From the NCBI RefSeq assembly GCF_000367345.1, contig NZ_BARE01000007.1, forward strand, positions 124,001-188,000: a stretch of 64,000 bases of DNA. The letters run 5' to 3'. Numbering within the stretch: the stretch's first letter is position 1; each line of letters opens with the position of its first letter. Below are positions 25,682 to 34,843 of this stretch, piece after piece. Source of the stretch: Sphingobium xenophagum NBRC 107872. Lineage in GTDB: Bacteria; Pseudomonadota; Alphaproteobacteria; Sphingomonadales; Sphingomonadaceae. The notes beneath the pieces are model-generated. The model did no database searches, was not told the DNA's origin, and worked only from the letters and a program-made list of their open reading frames with translations. Made by a program: the position numbers and the translations under genes.

Positions 25682-28255
25682 ATGCAGCTTGTCATCGTCG
25701 AATCGCCTGCCAAGGCCAAGACTATCGAGAAATATCTGGGCGGGGATTTTCATGTTCTGGCCAGTTACGGTCACATCCGCGATCTGCCCGCCAAGGACGG
25801 GTCGGTGGACCCGGATGACGGCTTTGCGATGCAGTGGGAAAATTATGGCGACAAGGGCAAGCAGCTCAAGGCCATAAGCGACGCAGCCAAGGGCGCGTCA
25901 CGATTGATCCTGGCGACTGACCCTGATCGCGAGGGGGAAGCGATCAGCTGGCATGTGCAGGAGGTGCTGCGTGCCAAGAAGGCGCTGCCGGCGCAAGTGG
26001 ACCGTGTGACCTTCAACGCGATCACGAAGGCCGCCGTGCTGGACGCGATGGCCAAGCCACGCGCGCTGGACGAGGATCTGATCGACGCCTATCGCGCGCG
26101 CCGGGCGCTCGATTATCTGGTCGGCTTCACCCTCTCGCCCGTGCTGTGGCGCAAGCTGCCCGGCGCCAAGTCGGCGGGCCGGGTGCAATCGGTCGCGCTG
26201 CGGCTGGTGGTCGAGCGGGAGCGCGAGATCGAATCCTTCACCCCGCAGGAATATTGGTCGGTCGCAGCGGAGATGGAACAGGACGGCACCGCCTTTACCG
26301 CGCGCCTCGTCCGCTGGAAGGGCGAGAAGATCGAGCGGCTGACGATCGGTCGCGAGGGCGACGCGATGGCGGCCAAATCCGATGTCGAGGCCGGGCGCTT
26401 CACGGTGGAGAAGGTCGAGACCAAGCCGCTCACCCGCAATCCCCCGCCGCCCTTCACGACGTCGACCCTGCAACAGGAGGCCGCCCGCAAGCTGGGCTTT
26501 TCCGCCAGCCACACGATGCGGATCGCGCAGCAACTCTATGAGGATGGCGCGATCACCTATATGCGGACCGACGGCGTGCAGATGGACGGCAGCGCCATTT
26601 CCGCCGCCCGCGCCGCGATCGCGCAGCGCTATGATGGCGGCTATGTGCCGGACAAGCCGCGCATCTACCAGACCAAGGCGAAAAATGCGCAGGAAGCGCA
26701 TGAAGCCATCCGTCCGACCGATTTTTCGCGCGACAAGGTGGGCAGCGGCGATCATGCGCGCCTCTATGACCTGGTGTTCAAGCGGGCGCTGGCCAGCCAG
26801 ATGGCGTCGGCGCGGCTGGAGCGCACCACGATCGACATGAGCGACGCCACCGGATCGCATACGCTGCGCGCGACGGGACAGGTGGTCATCTTTCCCGGCT
26901 TCCTGGCCCTGTATGAGGAAGGCCGCGACGATAGCGACGATGAAGATGGCAAGCTGCTGCCGCGCATGAGCGAGGGCGATGCGCCCGCCAAGAAGAAGGT
27001 GAGCGCCGAGCAGCATTTCACGCAGCCGCCGCCGCGTTATTCCGAAGCCAGCCTGGTCAAGCGGCTGGAGGAATTGGGGATCGGGCGGCCGTCCACCTAT
27101 GCATCGACGTTGCAGGTGCTGAAAGACCGCGACTATGTGCGGGTCGAAAAGAACCGCTTTTTCGCCGAGGAGAGCGGGCGGCTGGTGACGGCCTTTCTGG
27201 AGCGCTTTTTCGAGCGTTATGTCTCCTATGATTTCACCGCAGGCCTTGAGGACGAGCTGGACGATATTTCCGGCGGCCGGGCGCAGTGGCAGGCGGTGCT
27301 GGAAGCCTTCTGGAAGGATTTCAAGCCCAAGACCGCCGAGGTGATGGAACAGAAGCCGAGCGACATCACCGCCGCGCTGGACAAGTTTCTGGAGCCGATG
27401 CTGTTCCCGCCCAAAGCGGACGGCAGCAATCCGCGCGCCTGCCCGCTGTGCGCTGACGGACAGTTGTCGCTGCGCGGCGGCCGCTTTGGCGCATTCATTG
27501 CCTGTTCCAACTATCCCGAATGCAAATATACCCGCAAATTCGGCCAGCCCGGCGGCAAGGATGGCGAGGATACTGGCCCGGAAATATTGGGCAAGCACCC
27601 GGAGACCGGGCAGGACATCGTCAAGAAGTCCGGCCGCTTTGGCCCCTATATCGAAATGGGCGAAGGCAAGGAGGCCAAGCGCGGGTCGATCCCAAGAGAC
27701 TTGCCCGATGGCGAGTTGACGCTCGACTGGGCGGTCAGGCTGCTGAGCCTGCCGCGCGAGATTGGCCTGCATCCCGAAACCGGCAAGCCGATCGTGGCCA
27801 ATATCGGGCGTTTTGGTCCATATCTGCTGCATGACGGCAAATATGGGCGGCTGGCATCGACGTCGGAGATTTTCGAGGTCGGGATGAACAGCGCGGTGGT
27901 CAAGCTCGCCGAAGCCGCCAATCGCGGCCCGCGCAGCGCCGGGCGGGAGCCTTTGAAGATATTGGGCGCGCATCCGCGCACGGAAGCTGAAATCAAGCTG
28001 ATGGAAGGACGCTACGGCGTCTATGTCACTGACGGCACGACCAATGCGACCCTGCCCAAGACAGTGGACAAGGATCAGTTGACGCTGGAGGAAGCGGCCC
28101 AGTTGATCGACGCGCGGGCTGCTGCCGCTCCGGCCAAGAAGGGCGGAAAAAAGAAAGCCGCGCCCAAGAAGGCGGTGGCCAAGAAGGAGGGCGCGGCGAA
28201 GAAACCCGCTGCAAAGAAAGCCCCTGCCAAGAAGAAGGCGGCGGCGGCGGAATGA
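25682..28255 (+). CDS. topA: DNA topoisomerase I (type IA)
   Basis: 857-residue type IA topoisomerase relaxing negative supercoils. The N-terminal Toprim domain has VIVESPAKAKTIEKYLG and ATDPDREGEAISWHV. The active-site tyrosine is in AITYMRTDGVQM (about residue 293), and KRLEELGIGRPSTYA follows. The C-terminus has one four-cysteine zinc ribbon (CPLCADGQLS...CSNYPEC), then cluster-less repeats such as KSGRFGPYIEMGEG and NIGRFGPYLLHDG, and ends in a lysine/alanine-rich tail (AKKGGKKKAAPKK...), a common DNA-binding extension in this group. The start is ATG 25682; the preceding 208 bp have no obvious gene. It is convergent with the diguanylate cyclase gene, three bases apart. Confidence 0.97.
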   Translation: MQLVIVESPAKAKTIEKYLGGDFHVLASYGHIRDLPAKDGSVDPDDGFAMQWENYGDKGKQLKAISDAAKGASRLILATDPDREGEAISWHVQEVLRAKKALPAQVDRVTFNAITKAAVLDAMAKPRALDEDLIDAYRARRALDYLVGFTLSPVLWRKLPGAKSAGRVQSVALRLVVEREREIESFTPQEYWSVAAEMEQDGTAFTARLVRWKGEKIERLTIGREGDAMAAKSDVEAGRFTVEKVETKPLTRNPPPPFTTSTLQQEAARKLGFSASHTMRIAQQLYEDGAITYMRTDGVQMDGSAISAARAAIAQRYDGGYVPDKPRIYQTKAKNAQEAHEAIRPTDFSRDKVGSGDHARLYDLVFKRALASQMASARLERTTIDMSDATGSHTLRATGQVVIFPGFLALYEEGRDDSDDEDGKLLPRMSEGDAPAKKKVSAEQHFTQPPPRYSEASLVKRLEELGIGRPSTYASTLQVLKDRDYVRVEKNRFFAEESGRLVTAFLERFFERYVSYDFTAGLEDELDDISGGRAQWQAVLEAFWKDFKPKTAEVMEQKPSDITAALDKFLEPMLFPPKADGSNPRACPLCADGQLSLRGGRFGAFIACSNYPECKYTRKFGQPGGKDGEDTGPEILGKHPETGQDIVKKSGRFGPYIEMGEGKEAKRGSIPRDLPDGELTLDWAVRLLSLPREIGLHPETGKPIVANIGRFGPYLLHDGKYGRLASTSEIFEVGMNSAVVKLAEAANRGPRSAGREPLKILGAHPRTEAEIKLMEGRYGVYVTDGTTNATLPKTVDKDQLTLEEAAQLIDARAAAAPAKKGGKKKAAPKKAVAKKEGAAKKPAAKKAPAKKKAAAAE

Positions 28256-28258
28256 TGG

Positions 28259-29017
28259 TCAGGCCGCGAGCCTGACCTGATTGCGGCCATTCGCCTTTGC
28301 GGCGTACATGGCCATGTCCGCGCGCTGGAGCAGTTGATCGGCACTCGCACCGGCACCGGCACTGGCACTGGCGCTGGGACCGGCACTGGCGCTGCCATCC
28401 GCATGTGCAGCGCCGACGCTGATCGTCGGGCGAATATGGGTGCCGTCCGCCGCTGCTATGTCCAGCATTTCGATCGCCTGGCGGACGCGCTCCGCCATGG
28501 CGGTCGCCTGGGTCGATGGCATGTTGCGCAGATAGATGGCGAATTCCTCGCCACCCAACCGCCCGCACAGATCATCGCTGCGAATGGTGGCGCGCAGGCT
28601 GTCGGCGATTGCCTTGAGCACGCGATCGCCCATGGCATGGCCATAGCCGTCATTGATCGCCTTGAAATGATCGACATCGATCAGCAGGCAGGTGCCGGGC
28701 TGGCGGTCCTGCTCCTCCTGCAGGCGGCGCAGAAAGGTCGCCCGGTTGAGCAGGCCGGTCATCTGGTCCACTTCCGCCAGTTGCTGCAATTCCACCAGCG
28801 CCGCCCGCAGCTTGTCATTGAGACGGCGCTTCTGCTCCGCCTGCCTGTTCATGATGATACAGACGGGCGTGGAAATGCATAGCGGCGTGCAGAAGCCGAA
28901 AATCCAGTAGGGAAAGGGGATTTCCATGCCCGGAAAGCGCGAGGCGACGACCATCGCGGCCATGGTCGTGCTGACCGAAAAGCTTATGCCCGCCAGGATC
29001 CTGTGCATGCCCCGCAT
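28259..29017 (-). CDS. Diguanylate cyclase (GGDEF) membrane protein with expanded Ala/Ser/Gly tract
   Basis: 252-residue protein. Two N-terminal hydrophobic segments (residues about 5-25 and 35-55) are followed by a short linker (RQAEQKRRLNDKLRAAL) and a GGDEF domain with DQMTGLLNRATFL, LIDVDHFKAINDGYGHAMGD and the active-site GGEEF (in LGGEEFAIYLR), so c-di-GMP synthesis is expected. Between the strand ISVGAA and the last helix (DQLLQRADMAMYAAK) lies a low-complexity insert of about 20 residues made of Ala-Ser/Ala-Gly pairs, encoded by a 6-bp tandem repeat (28340-28396). No I-site RxxD is obvious just before GGEEF. Confidence 0.92.
   Translation of the reverse strand: MRGMHRILAGISFSVSTTMAAMVVASRFPGMEIPFPYWIFGFCTPLCISTPVCIIMNRQAEQKRRLNDKLRAALVELQQLAEVDQMTGLLNRATFLRRLQEEQDRQPGTCLLIDVDHFKAINDGYGHAMGDRVLKAIADSLRATIRSDDLCGRLGGEEFAIYLRNMPSTQATAMAERVRQAIEMLDIAAADGTHIRPTISVGAAHADGSASAGPSASASAGAGASADQLLQRADMAMYAAKANGRNQVRLAA
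28340..28396. repeat. 6-bp tandem repeat inside the GGDEF gene
   Basis: About nine imperfect copies of GGCACT/GGCACC/GGCGCT in a row, a multiple of three, encoding Ala-Ser and Ala-Gly pairs on the minus strand. Changes in copy number would keep the frame and lengthen or shorten a surface loop of the cyclase domain. Confidence 0.85.
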
Positions 29018-29060
29018 CGCCTTTGGGTAGCACAGGATAGTAAATAATGGATTTCAGCGG

Positions 29061-29969
29061 CTACTCGACCCAGTCCAGCCCGATGTCGCGATATATGCCG
29101 CGGTCATTTTCCCAGTCTTCCTTGACCTTGACGTGCAGATAGAGGTGTACCTTCACCCCCAGCAGCCTGGCCAGTTCCTCGCGCGCCTTTGACCCGATTT
29201 CCTTCAACCGCTGCCCGCCCTTGCCCAGCACGATGGCGCGCTGCGTCGGGCGTGCGACCAGGATTTGCTGGTGGATTTCGACCGATCCGTCCTGCCGTTC
29301 CTTATATTGTTCGGTATCGACAGCGGCGGCATAGGGCAGTTCGGCATGGAGCTGGTGATAGAGCTGCTCGCGGGTGATTTCCGCCGCCAGCATCCGGTCG
29401 GTGGCGTCCGACACCTGATCTTCGGGGAAATGCCATGGTCCTTGCGGCATGGCGGCGGCAAAGGCGGCCTTGAGTTCGGGCAGGCCATCGCCGGTTGCGG
29501 CGGATACGAAGAAGATTTCGTCGAAACCCAGCGTGTCGTTCAGCACCTGCGTATGGGTCAGCAGCTTTTCCTTGATGGCGATGTCCACCTTGTTGAGGAT
29601 CAGCCATTTGCGTTCGGTGCGATGCTTGAGCGCTTCGATGATGGGTTCAAGCTTCGGGCCACGCCCCGCCTTGCCGTCCACCACCATCGCGATCAGATCC
29701 GCGCCCTGCGCGCCGCCCCAGGCCGCCTGAACCATGGCGCGGTCCAGCCGCCGCCTGGGCGCGAAAATGCCGGGCGTGTCCACCAGCACCAGCTGCGCAT
29801 CGCCCTCGATCGCGACGCCCATGACACGGGTGCGCGTCGTCTGCGCCTTGGCGCTGGTGATCGCCACCTTCTGCCCCACCAGCGCGTTGACCAGCGTGGA
29901 CTTGCCCGCATTGGGCGCGCCGACAATGGCAATGACGCCGCAGCGCTGATTGGTTTCTGAAACTTCCAA
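29061..29969 (-). CDS. era: GTPase Era
   Basis: 302-residue ribosome-assembly GTPase that binds 16S rRNA near its 3' end. The G1 loop is IVGAPNAGKSTLVNALVG, G3 DTPGIFAPRR, G4 LNKVDI and G5 SAATGD. The C-terminal KH domain shows RAIVLGKGGQRLKEIGSKAREEL. Length fits Era. The start is TTG 29969 with GGAG six bases upstream; the RBS lies in GGGCGAACGGAG, which resembles the edge of the type A repeats. It is downstream of rnc and lepB on the same strand, a common lepB-rnc-era order, here split by a type B repeat. Confidence 0.96.
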   Translation of the reverse strand: MEVSETNQRCGVIAIVGAPNAGKSTLVNALVGQKVAITSAKAQTTRTRVMGVAIEGDAQLVLVDTPGIFAPRRRLDRAMVQAAWGGAQGADLIAMVVDGKAGRGPKLEPIIEALKHRTERKWLILNKVDIAIKEKLLTHTQVLNDTLGFDEIFFVSAATGDGLPELKAAFAAAMPQGPWHFPEDQVSDATDRMLAAEITREQLYHQLHAELPYAAAVDTEQYKERQDGSVEIHQQILVARPTQRAIVLGKGGQRLKEIGSKAREELARLLGVKVHLYLHVKVKEDWENDRGIYRDIGLDWVE

Positions 29970-29997
29970 AATATACTCCGTTCGCCCTAAACAAGCC

Positions 29998-30073
29998 GTG
30001 CTCCTGCGAAGGCAGGAGCCCAGGGCGTTAGCACGCGCCAGTGCGCCCTGGACTCCTGCCTTCGCAGGAGCAC
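29998..30073. repeat. Nested inverted repeat (type B) between rnc and era
   Basis: Arms GTGCTCCTGCGAAGGCAGGA and TCCTGCCTTCGCAGGAGCAC are near-perfect complements, each also a small hairpin (CTCCTGC/GCAGGAG), with inner arms CCAGGGCG / CGCCCTGG. It lies inside the lepB-rnc-era unit and could form a large stem in the mRNA. Confidence 0.8.
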
Positions 30074-30094
30074 ATCATAACATATAAATTCGGT

Positions 30095-30778
30095 TTAGCC
30101 CGTCAGCTTCTCCAGCAAAGCCGCTGCCGCCGCTGTTTCGGCCTCCTGCTTCGATCCGCCGGTCGCGCTTGCCTCGCCTGCGCCCTTGATCGTCACCGAG
30201 ACGACGAAGCGCAGGGCATGTTGCGGGCCGGATCGGTCCTTGATCTCATATTCGGGCGGCTTGCGCTTGTTGGCGGCGGCCCATTCCTGAAGCGCGGATT
30301 TGGGGTGGCGCGGCGCGGCGGTCTGGGTATCGACGCGGTCGGCCCAGAGGCGGCGCACCAGCGTGCGGGCTTCGTCCAGCCCCGCCTCCAGATAGAGCGC
30401 GCCGATCAGCGCCTCCATCACGTCGCCAAGCACATTGTCGCTATTGGCCGCGCCATCGTCGCGCGCCTGCTTGCCCAGTATCAGATGAGCCGGCACGCCC
30501 GCGTCGCGCGCCACCTCGGCGCAGGTTTCGCCCGACACCAGCGCGTTGAAGCGGCGCGACAATTTGCCTTCCGGTTCACCGGCAAAGCGATCAAACACCC
30601 ATTCGGATACCAGCAGCCCCAAGACCCGGTCGCCCAGAAATTCCAGCCGCTCATAATTGACCGGGTTGGCGCTGCCATGGGTGAGCGCCTGGCTGAACCG
30701 CGCAGGGTCGCGCGGGGGGCGCCCGATCAGCGCCGCCAGCCAGCCCGCCGTGTCAGGTTGGGGCGCCTTATGGTTCAA
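30095..30778 (-). CDS. rnc: Ribonuclease III
   Basis: 227-residue double-strand-specific endoribonuclease for rRNA and mRNA processing. The RNase III signature NYERLEFLGDRVLGLLVSEW carries the acidic residues, with GDVMEALIGALYLEAG as the second metal-binding block; the C-terminal dsRBD includes PKSALQEWAAANKRKPPEY and GSKQEAETAAAAALL. An upstream extension to 30820 is out of family. TTG 30778 overlaps the lepB stop (TTGA), giving MNHKAPQPDTAGW and coupling to lepB. Middle gene of a lepB-rnc-era unit. Confidence 0.95.
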   Translation of the reverse strand: MNHKAPQPDTAGWLAALIGRPPRDPARFSQALTHGSANPVNYERLEFLGDRVLGLLVSEWVFDRFAGEPEGKLSRRFNALVSGETCAEVARDAGVPAHLILGKQARDDGAANSDNVLGDVMEALIGALYLEAGLDEARTLVRRLWADRVDTQTAAPRHPKSALQEWAAANKRKPPEYEIKDRSGPQHALRFVVSVTIKGAGEASATGGSKQEAETAAAAALLEKLTG

Positions 30779-31614
30779 AAACCTTCCCCGATGCGGTTCC
30801 ACCGCGCAGCCGACACCCAAGTCCAGGGCAGCAGCCAGTTGGCGCTGCCATCGGTCGAAAATACCGAAATCATGGCTTTGCCGACCAGATTTTCTTCAGG
30901 GACCAGCCCGATGCCGCCGCCTTCCACCGCCGGGAAGCGGCTGTCGGCGCTGCGGTCGCGATTGTCGCCCATCATGAACAAATGGCCCTGCGGCACCAGC
31001 ACCGTGTCGCGATCATCCGCCGCACCGTCCGGCACCAGGTCCAGCACATTATAGCTTTTCGCCGGCGTATCCTTGGTCGCCGGCAGCGTCTCGCGATATT
31101 GCGGATAGCGGCACTGCTTGCCACCGCCGGGGGCGGCTTCCTCGAAATCGGGGCGATAGCAGGGGGATTCCGCGCCCTCTTTGGCTGCGGCCTGCGTCAT
31201 GTTGGGGGTGACGGGAATGACGAGGTCGGCGACCTTCTGTTTGGGGATGGCAGCGCCGTTGAGGTAAACGGTGCCACCACGCACGGCGATCATGTCGCCG
31301 GGCAGGCCGATTACCCGCTTGATATAGTCATTCTTCTGGTTTGGCGGTGCCTTGAACACCACCACGTCGCCGCGATGCGGGGTGGACGGGAAGATGCGGC
31401 CGGGGATCAGCGGGATGCTGAAGGGCAGCGAATAGCGCGAATAGCCATAGGGCCATTTGGCGACCAGCAGATAATCGCCGATCAGCAGGCGCGGCTGCAT
31501 GGATTCCGACGGGATATTGAACGGCGAGATAATGAAACTGCGCAGGACAAAGACGAACAGGCCCAGCTTGGCGAGGAACCAGAGAAAGTCCCGCGTTTCC
31601 GATTTTGCAGTCAT
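30775..31614 (-). CDS. lepB: Signal peptidase I
   Basis: 279-residue membrane serine peptidase that removes signal peptides. One N-terminal transmembrane segment (LWFLAKLGLFVFVLRSFII) precedes the catalytic serine in FNIPSESMQPRLLIGDYLLV. The lysine lies in the block GDVVVFKAPP...DYIKRVIGLPGD, and the box E region is GHLFMMGDNRDRSADSRF. ATG 31614 (MTAKSETRDF) was chosen over the longer frame to 31692. First gene of the lepB-rnc-era unit and divergent from pgi, with 178 bp between them in which I see no further gene. Confidence 0.96.
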   Translation of the reverse strand: MTAKSETRDFLWFLAKLGLFVFVLRSFIISPFNIPSESMQPRLLIGDYLLVAKWPYGYSRYSLPFSIPLIPGRIFPSTPHRGDVVVFKAPPNQKNDYIKRVIGLPGDMIAVRGGTVYLNGAAIPKQKVADLVIPVTPNMTQAAAKEGAESPCYRPDFEEAAPGGGKQCRYPQYRETLPATKDTPAKSYNVLDLVPDGAADDRDTVLVPQGHLFMMGDNRDRSADSRFPAVEGGGIGLVPEENLVGKAMISVFSTDGSANWLLPWTWVSAARWNRIGEGF

Positions 31615-31792
31615 GGGTGGTCGTTCAATCCCTGTGAAACAGCCGATAAAGCGGCCGTTGGGGCTTTTGAGGCTTGCGGCCTGACACGTCAAGCGCGTCC
31701 TGACCTATGCAATTGGTCGAAACATTGGCTAAAGAAGGCCGGGAATCGGCATGTGCAGCGCCGGTTTCGGTTTCATCGAAGAGGATATTTTC

Positions 31793-33298
31793 ATGCCGAC
31801 TCCTGCACTGGCGGCCATCGCCGCCCTGCCGCAAGCCGACCTCAAGTCGATTTTCACGACCGATCCCGACCGCTTGTCCAAACTGGTGCATCAACTGGGG
31901 CCGATCCGCTTCGACTGGTCCAAGACCCATCTGACCGATGACCTTGTCGCCGGATTTCTGGCGCTGGCGGACGATCAGGGTTTTGCCCGGCGGCGCGATG
32001 CGCTGTTTGCCGGAGAGGCGGTGAACAATACCGAAGGCCGGGCGGCCGAGCATCCCGCCGAACGGGGCGAGGGCCATCCCGACAGCGTCGCCAGCGCCAA
32101 GGCGCTGCATAACCGCATGCGCGCGCTGGTCGATGCGATCGAGGCGGGCGCGCTGGGCGACATCCGCCACATCCTGCATATCGGCATTGGCGGGTCCGCG
32201 CTTGGCCCCGACCTGATCGTCGATGCGCTGGACGGCGACGGCGTGCGGTATGACGTGGCGATCGTGTCCAATGTCGACGGCACCGCGCTGGAGCGCGCGA
32301 TCGAGGGGTTCGATCCGCATGCGACGCTGATCGCGATCGCCTCCAAGACCTTCACCACCAGCGAAACCATGCTGAACGCCGCCAGCGCGATCAACTGGAT
32401 GATCGAAGGCGGCGTGGAAGACCCCTATGGCCGCGTCGTCGCGCTGACCGCCGCGCCCGAACGGGCGATGGAATGGGGCGTCGATGAAACCCGCATCCTG
32501 CCCTTCGCCGAATCCGTGGGCGGGCGCTATTCACTCTGGTCCTCGATCGGCTTTCCCGCCGCGCTGGCGCTTGGCTGGGATGCGTTTGAAAGCCTGCTGG
32601 AGGGGGCGGCCGAAATGGACCGCCATTTCCGCCTGTCCGATCCGGCGCAGAATATCCCGCTGATCGCGGCCTTTGCCGACCAATATTATACGCGGGTGTT
32701 GGGGTGCCAGACCCGCGCCGTGTTCGCCTATGACGAGCGGCTGGCGCTGCTGCCATCCTATCTCCAGCAGCTGGAGATGGAGAGCAATGGCAAGGCGGTA
32801 AAGCTGGACGGATCGCCGGTGGACGGCCCGACCGCGCCGATCACCTGGGGCGGGGTAGGGACGGACGCGCAACATGCCGTGTTCCAGCTGTTGCATCAGG
32901 GCACGATCATCACGCCGGTCGAATTCATCGCCGCGATCGAGCCGGGCCATGCGCTCGACCCGGCGCATCACCGCGCATTGCTGGTCAACTGCTTCGCGCA
33001 GGGGGCGGCGCTGATGCGCGGCAAGGATAATGCCGCCGACCCGGCACGCGCCTATCCCGGCAACCGACCGTCCACCACCATCCTGATGGACGATGTGACG
33101 CCGCATGCGCTGGGCGCGCTGATCGCCTTTTATGAGCATCGCACCTTTGCCAATGCGGTGCTGATGGGCATCAACCCGTTCGACCAGTTCGGCGTCGAAC
33201 TGGGCAAGGAAATCGCCAAATCGATCGAGGCGGACGGGGCCACAGGTTTTGATCCGTCGACCATGGCGCTGATCGAGATTGCGCTGGGGGCGGAGTAA
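31793..33298 (+). CDS. pgi: Glucose-6-phosphate isomerase
   Basis: 501-residue isomerase interconverting glucose-6-phosphate and fructose-6-phosphate. The phosphate-binding and catalytic blocks are visible: HIGIGGSALGPDLIVDAL, ASKTFTTSETMLNA, GGRYSLWSSIGFPAAL, QQLEMESNGKAVKLDG with the catalytic glutamate, and GALIAFYEHRTFANAVLMGINPFDQFGVELGK at the C-terminus. ATG 31793 (MPTPALAAIAAL) was chosen; GAGGATA lies in front. It is a single-gene unit followed by a type A repeat and gor. In sphingomonads this step links the pentose/Entner-Doudoroff and gluconeogenic pools. Confidence 0.96.
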   Translation: MPTPALAAIAALPQADLKSIFTTDPDRLSKLVHQLGPIRFDWSKTHLTDDLVAGFLALADDQGFARRRDALFAGEAVNNTEGRAAEHPAERGEGHPDSVASAKALHNRMRALVDAIEAGALGDIRHILHIGIGGSALGPDLIVDALDGDGVRYDVAIVSNVDGTALERAIEGFDPHATLIAIASKTFTTSETMLNAASAINWMIEGGVEDPYGRVVALTAAPERAMEWGVDETRILPFAESVGGRYSLWSSIGFPAALALGWDAFESLLEGAAEMDRHFRLSDPAQNIPLIAAFADQYYTRVLGCQTRAVFAYDERLALLPSYLQQLEMESNGKAVKLDGSPVDGPTAPITWGGVGTDAQHAVFQLLHQGTIITPVEFIAAIEPGHALDPAHHRALLVNCFAQGAALMRGKDNAADPARAYPGNRPSTTILMDDVTPHALGALIAFYEHRTFANAVLMGINPFDQFGVELGKEIAKSIEADGATGFDPSTMALIEIALGAE

Positions 33299-33388
33299 AC
33301 CACCTCCGTTCGTTTCGAGCGAAGTCGAGAAACGCGGAAGCGGCGCTGCACGCTTCTCGACACGCTCGAAGCGAACGGAGGTGGTTTG
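33298..33388. repeat. Inverted repeat (type A relative) between pgi and gor
   Basis: Symmetric element opening AACCACCTCCGTTCG and closing CGAACGGAGGTGGTT, with inner TTTCGAGCGAAGTCGAGAA / TTCTCGACACGCTCGAA arms. It begins in the last base of the pgi stop codon. The outgoing GGAGG edge is 78 bases before gor, too far to act as its ribosome binding site. Confidence 0.8.
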
Positions 33389-33465
33389 GCTACCAGCAAC
33401 AAGATTCCCGTTTGTAACTCCCGCCCTCAACCGCCATATCCCCCGCACCCAATCGGAGGCCAGGC

Positions 33466-34812
33466 ATGAGCGAGTTTGATTTCGACCTTTTCGTCATCGG
33501 TGCAGGATCGGGCGGCGTGCGCGCGTCGCGTGTCGCCGCAGCGCATGGGGCGAAGGTCGCGGTGGCCGAGGAGTTTCGCGTCGGCGGCACCTGCGTCATT
33601 CGCGGCTGCGTGCCCAAGAAGCTGCTAATCTATGGCGCGCATTTCGCCGAGGATCTGAAGGATGCGCGCCGCTTTGGCTGGAACGTCCCCGACTGCGGCT
33701 TTGAATGGACGACGCTGCGCGACAATGTGCTGGGCGAAGTCGACCGGCTGGAGGGGCTCTACCGGAATACGCTCAACAGCCACAAGGTGGAGATGATCCC
33801 CGAACGTGCGGTCGTGACCGGCCCGCACAGCGTGAAGCTGGCCAGCGGGCGCGAAGTGACGGCGAAATATATATTGGTCGCGACTGGCGCCTGGCCAGTC
33901 ATGCCCGACATCGAAGGCGCGGAACATGGCATCACCTCGAACGAGGTGTTTCATCTCGACCAATGCCCAAAGCGGATCGTCATCGTCGGCGCTGGCTATA
34001 TCGCCAATGAATTTGCCGGCATCTTTCACCAGTTCGGCAGCCATGTGACGATCGTCAATCGCTCCTCCACCCTGCTGCGCGGCTATGACGAACAGATACG
34101 CGACCGGCTGCTTCAGATTTCGATGACGAAGGGCATCAATTTCCGTTTCAACGCGCATATGGAACGGATCGAAAAGACGGATGACGGTGCGCTGTGCGTC
34201 CACTTCAAGGATGGCGATCCGGTATCCGCCGATGTCGTCCTGTTCGCGACCGGGCGAAAGCCCAATGTCGACGGGCTGGGGCTGGACAGTGCTGGCGTCG
34301 AACTGGACGACAAGGGCGCGATCAAGGTCGACGACTATAGCCGGACCAGCTGCGAGAGCATCTATGCCGTGGGCGACGTGACCGACCGTCTGCAACTGAC
34401 GCCGGTGGCGATCCGCGAGGGGCATGCCTTTGCCGACACGGTCTTTGGCGGCAATCCGCGCACGGTCGATTATGACTGCGTGCCATCCGCCGTGTTCAGT
34501 CACCCCCCGCTGGCCGGTGTCGGCATGACCGAAGCGCAGGCGAAGAACAAGCTGGGAACGGTGAAGGTCTATACGTCCGACTTCCGCCCGATGAAATATG
34601 TGCTGGCCGGGCGCGACGAGCGGGCGCTCTACAAGATGATCGTGGACGCCACGACCGAGCGGGTGGTGGGGCTGCACATGATCGGTCCCGACGCGCCGGA
34701 AATCTTGCAGGCCGCCGCCATTGCGGTGAAGGCCGGGCTGACCAAGCAGGATTTTGACGACACGGTCGCGCTGCACCCCAGCATGGCGGAAGAACTGGTG
34801 CTGCTGAAATGA
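33466..34812 (+). CDS. gor: Glutathione-disulfide reductase
   Basis: 448-residue FAD/NADPH enzyme reducing oxidised glutathione. The FAD site is FVIGAGSGGVRASRVAA and the redox disulfide GGTCVIRGCVPKKLLIYG. The NADPH site is IVIVGAGYIANEFAGIFH, and the second FAD block is YAVGDVTDRLQLTPVAI. The C-terminal dimer/catalytic histidine is in VALHPSMAEELVLLK. Length and motifs favour glutathione reductase over other disulfide reductases. It is convergent with the dioxygenase gene; a small hairpin (34822-34841) separates the two. Confidence 0.95.
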   Translation: MSEFDFDLFVIGAGSGGVRASRVAAAHGAKVAVAEEFRVGGTCVIRGCVPKKLLIYGAHFAEDLKDARRFGWNVPDCGFEWTTLRDNVLGEVDRLEGLYRNTLNSHKVEMIPERAVVTGPHSVKLASGREVTAKYILVATGAWPVMPDIEGAEHGITSNEVFHLDQCPKRIVIVGAGYIANEFAGIFHQFGSHVTIVNRSSTLLRGYDEQIRDRLLQISMTKGINFRFNAHMERIEKTDDGALCVHFKDGDPVSADVVLFATGRKPNVDGLGLDSAGVELDDKGAIKVDDYSRTSCESIYAVGDVTDRLQLTPVAIREGHAFADTVFGGNPRTVDYDCVPSAVFSHPPLAGVGMTEAQAKNKLGTVKVYTSDFRPMKYVLAGRDERALYKMIVDATTERVVGLHMIGPDAPEILQAAAIAVKAGLTKQDFDDTVALHPSMAEELVLLK

Positions 34813-34821
34813 AACAGGAGC

Positions 34822-34841
34822 GTTCCCGCCTATGCGGGAAC
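34822..34841. repeat. Small hairpin between convergent gor and dioxygenase genes
   Basis: Perfect 8-bp stem GTTCCCGC / GCGGGAAC with a 4-base loop, related to the half-arms of the type B elements. No T-run on either side, so terminator activity is uncertain. Confidence 0.6.
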
Positions 34842-34843
34842 AT

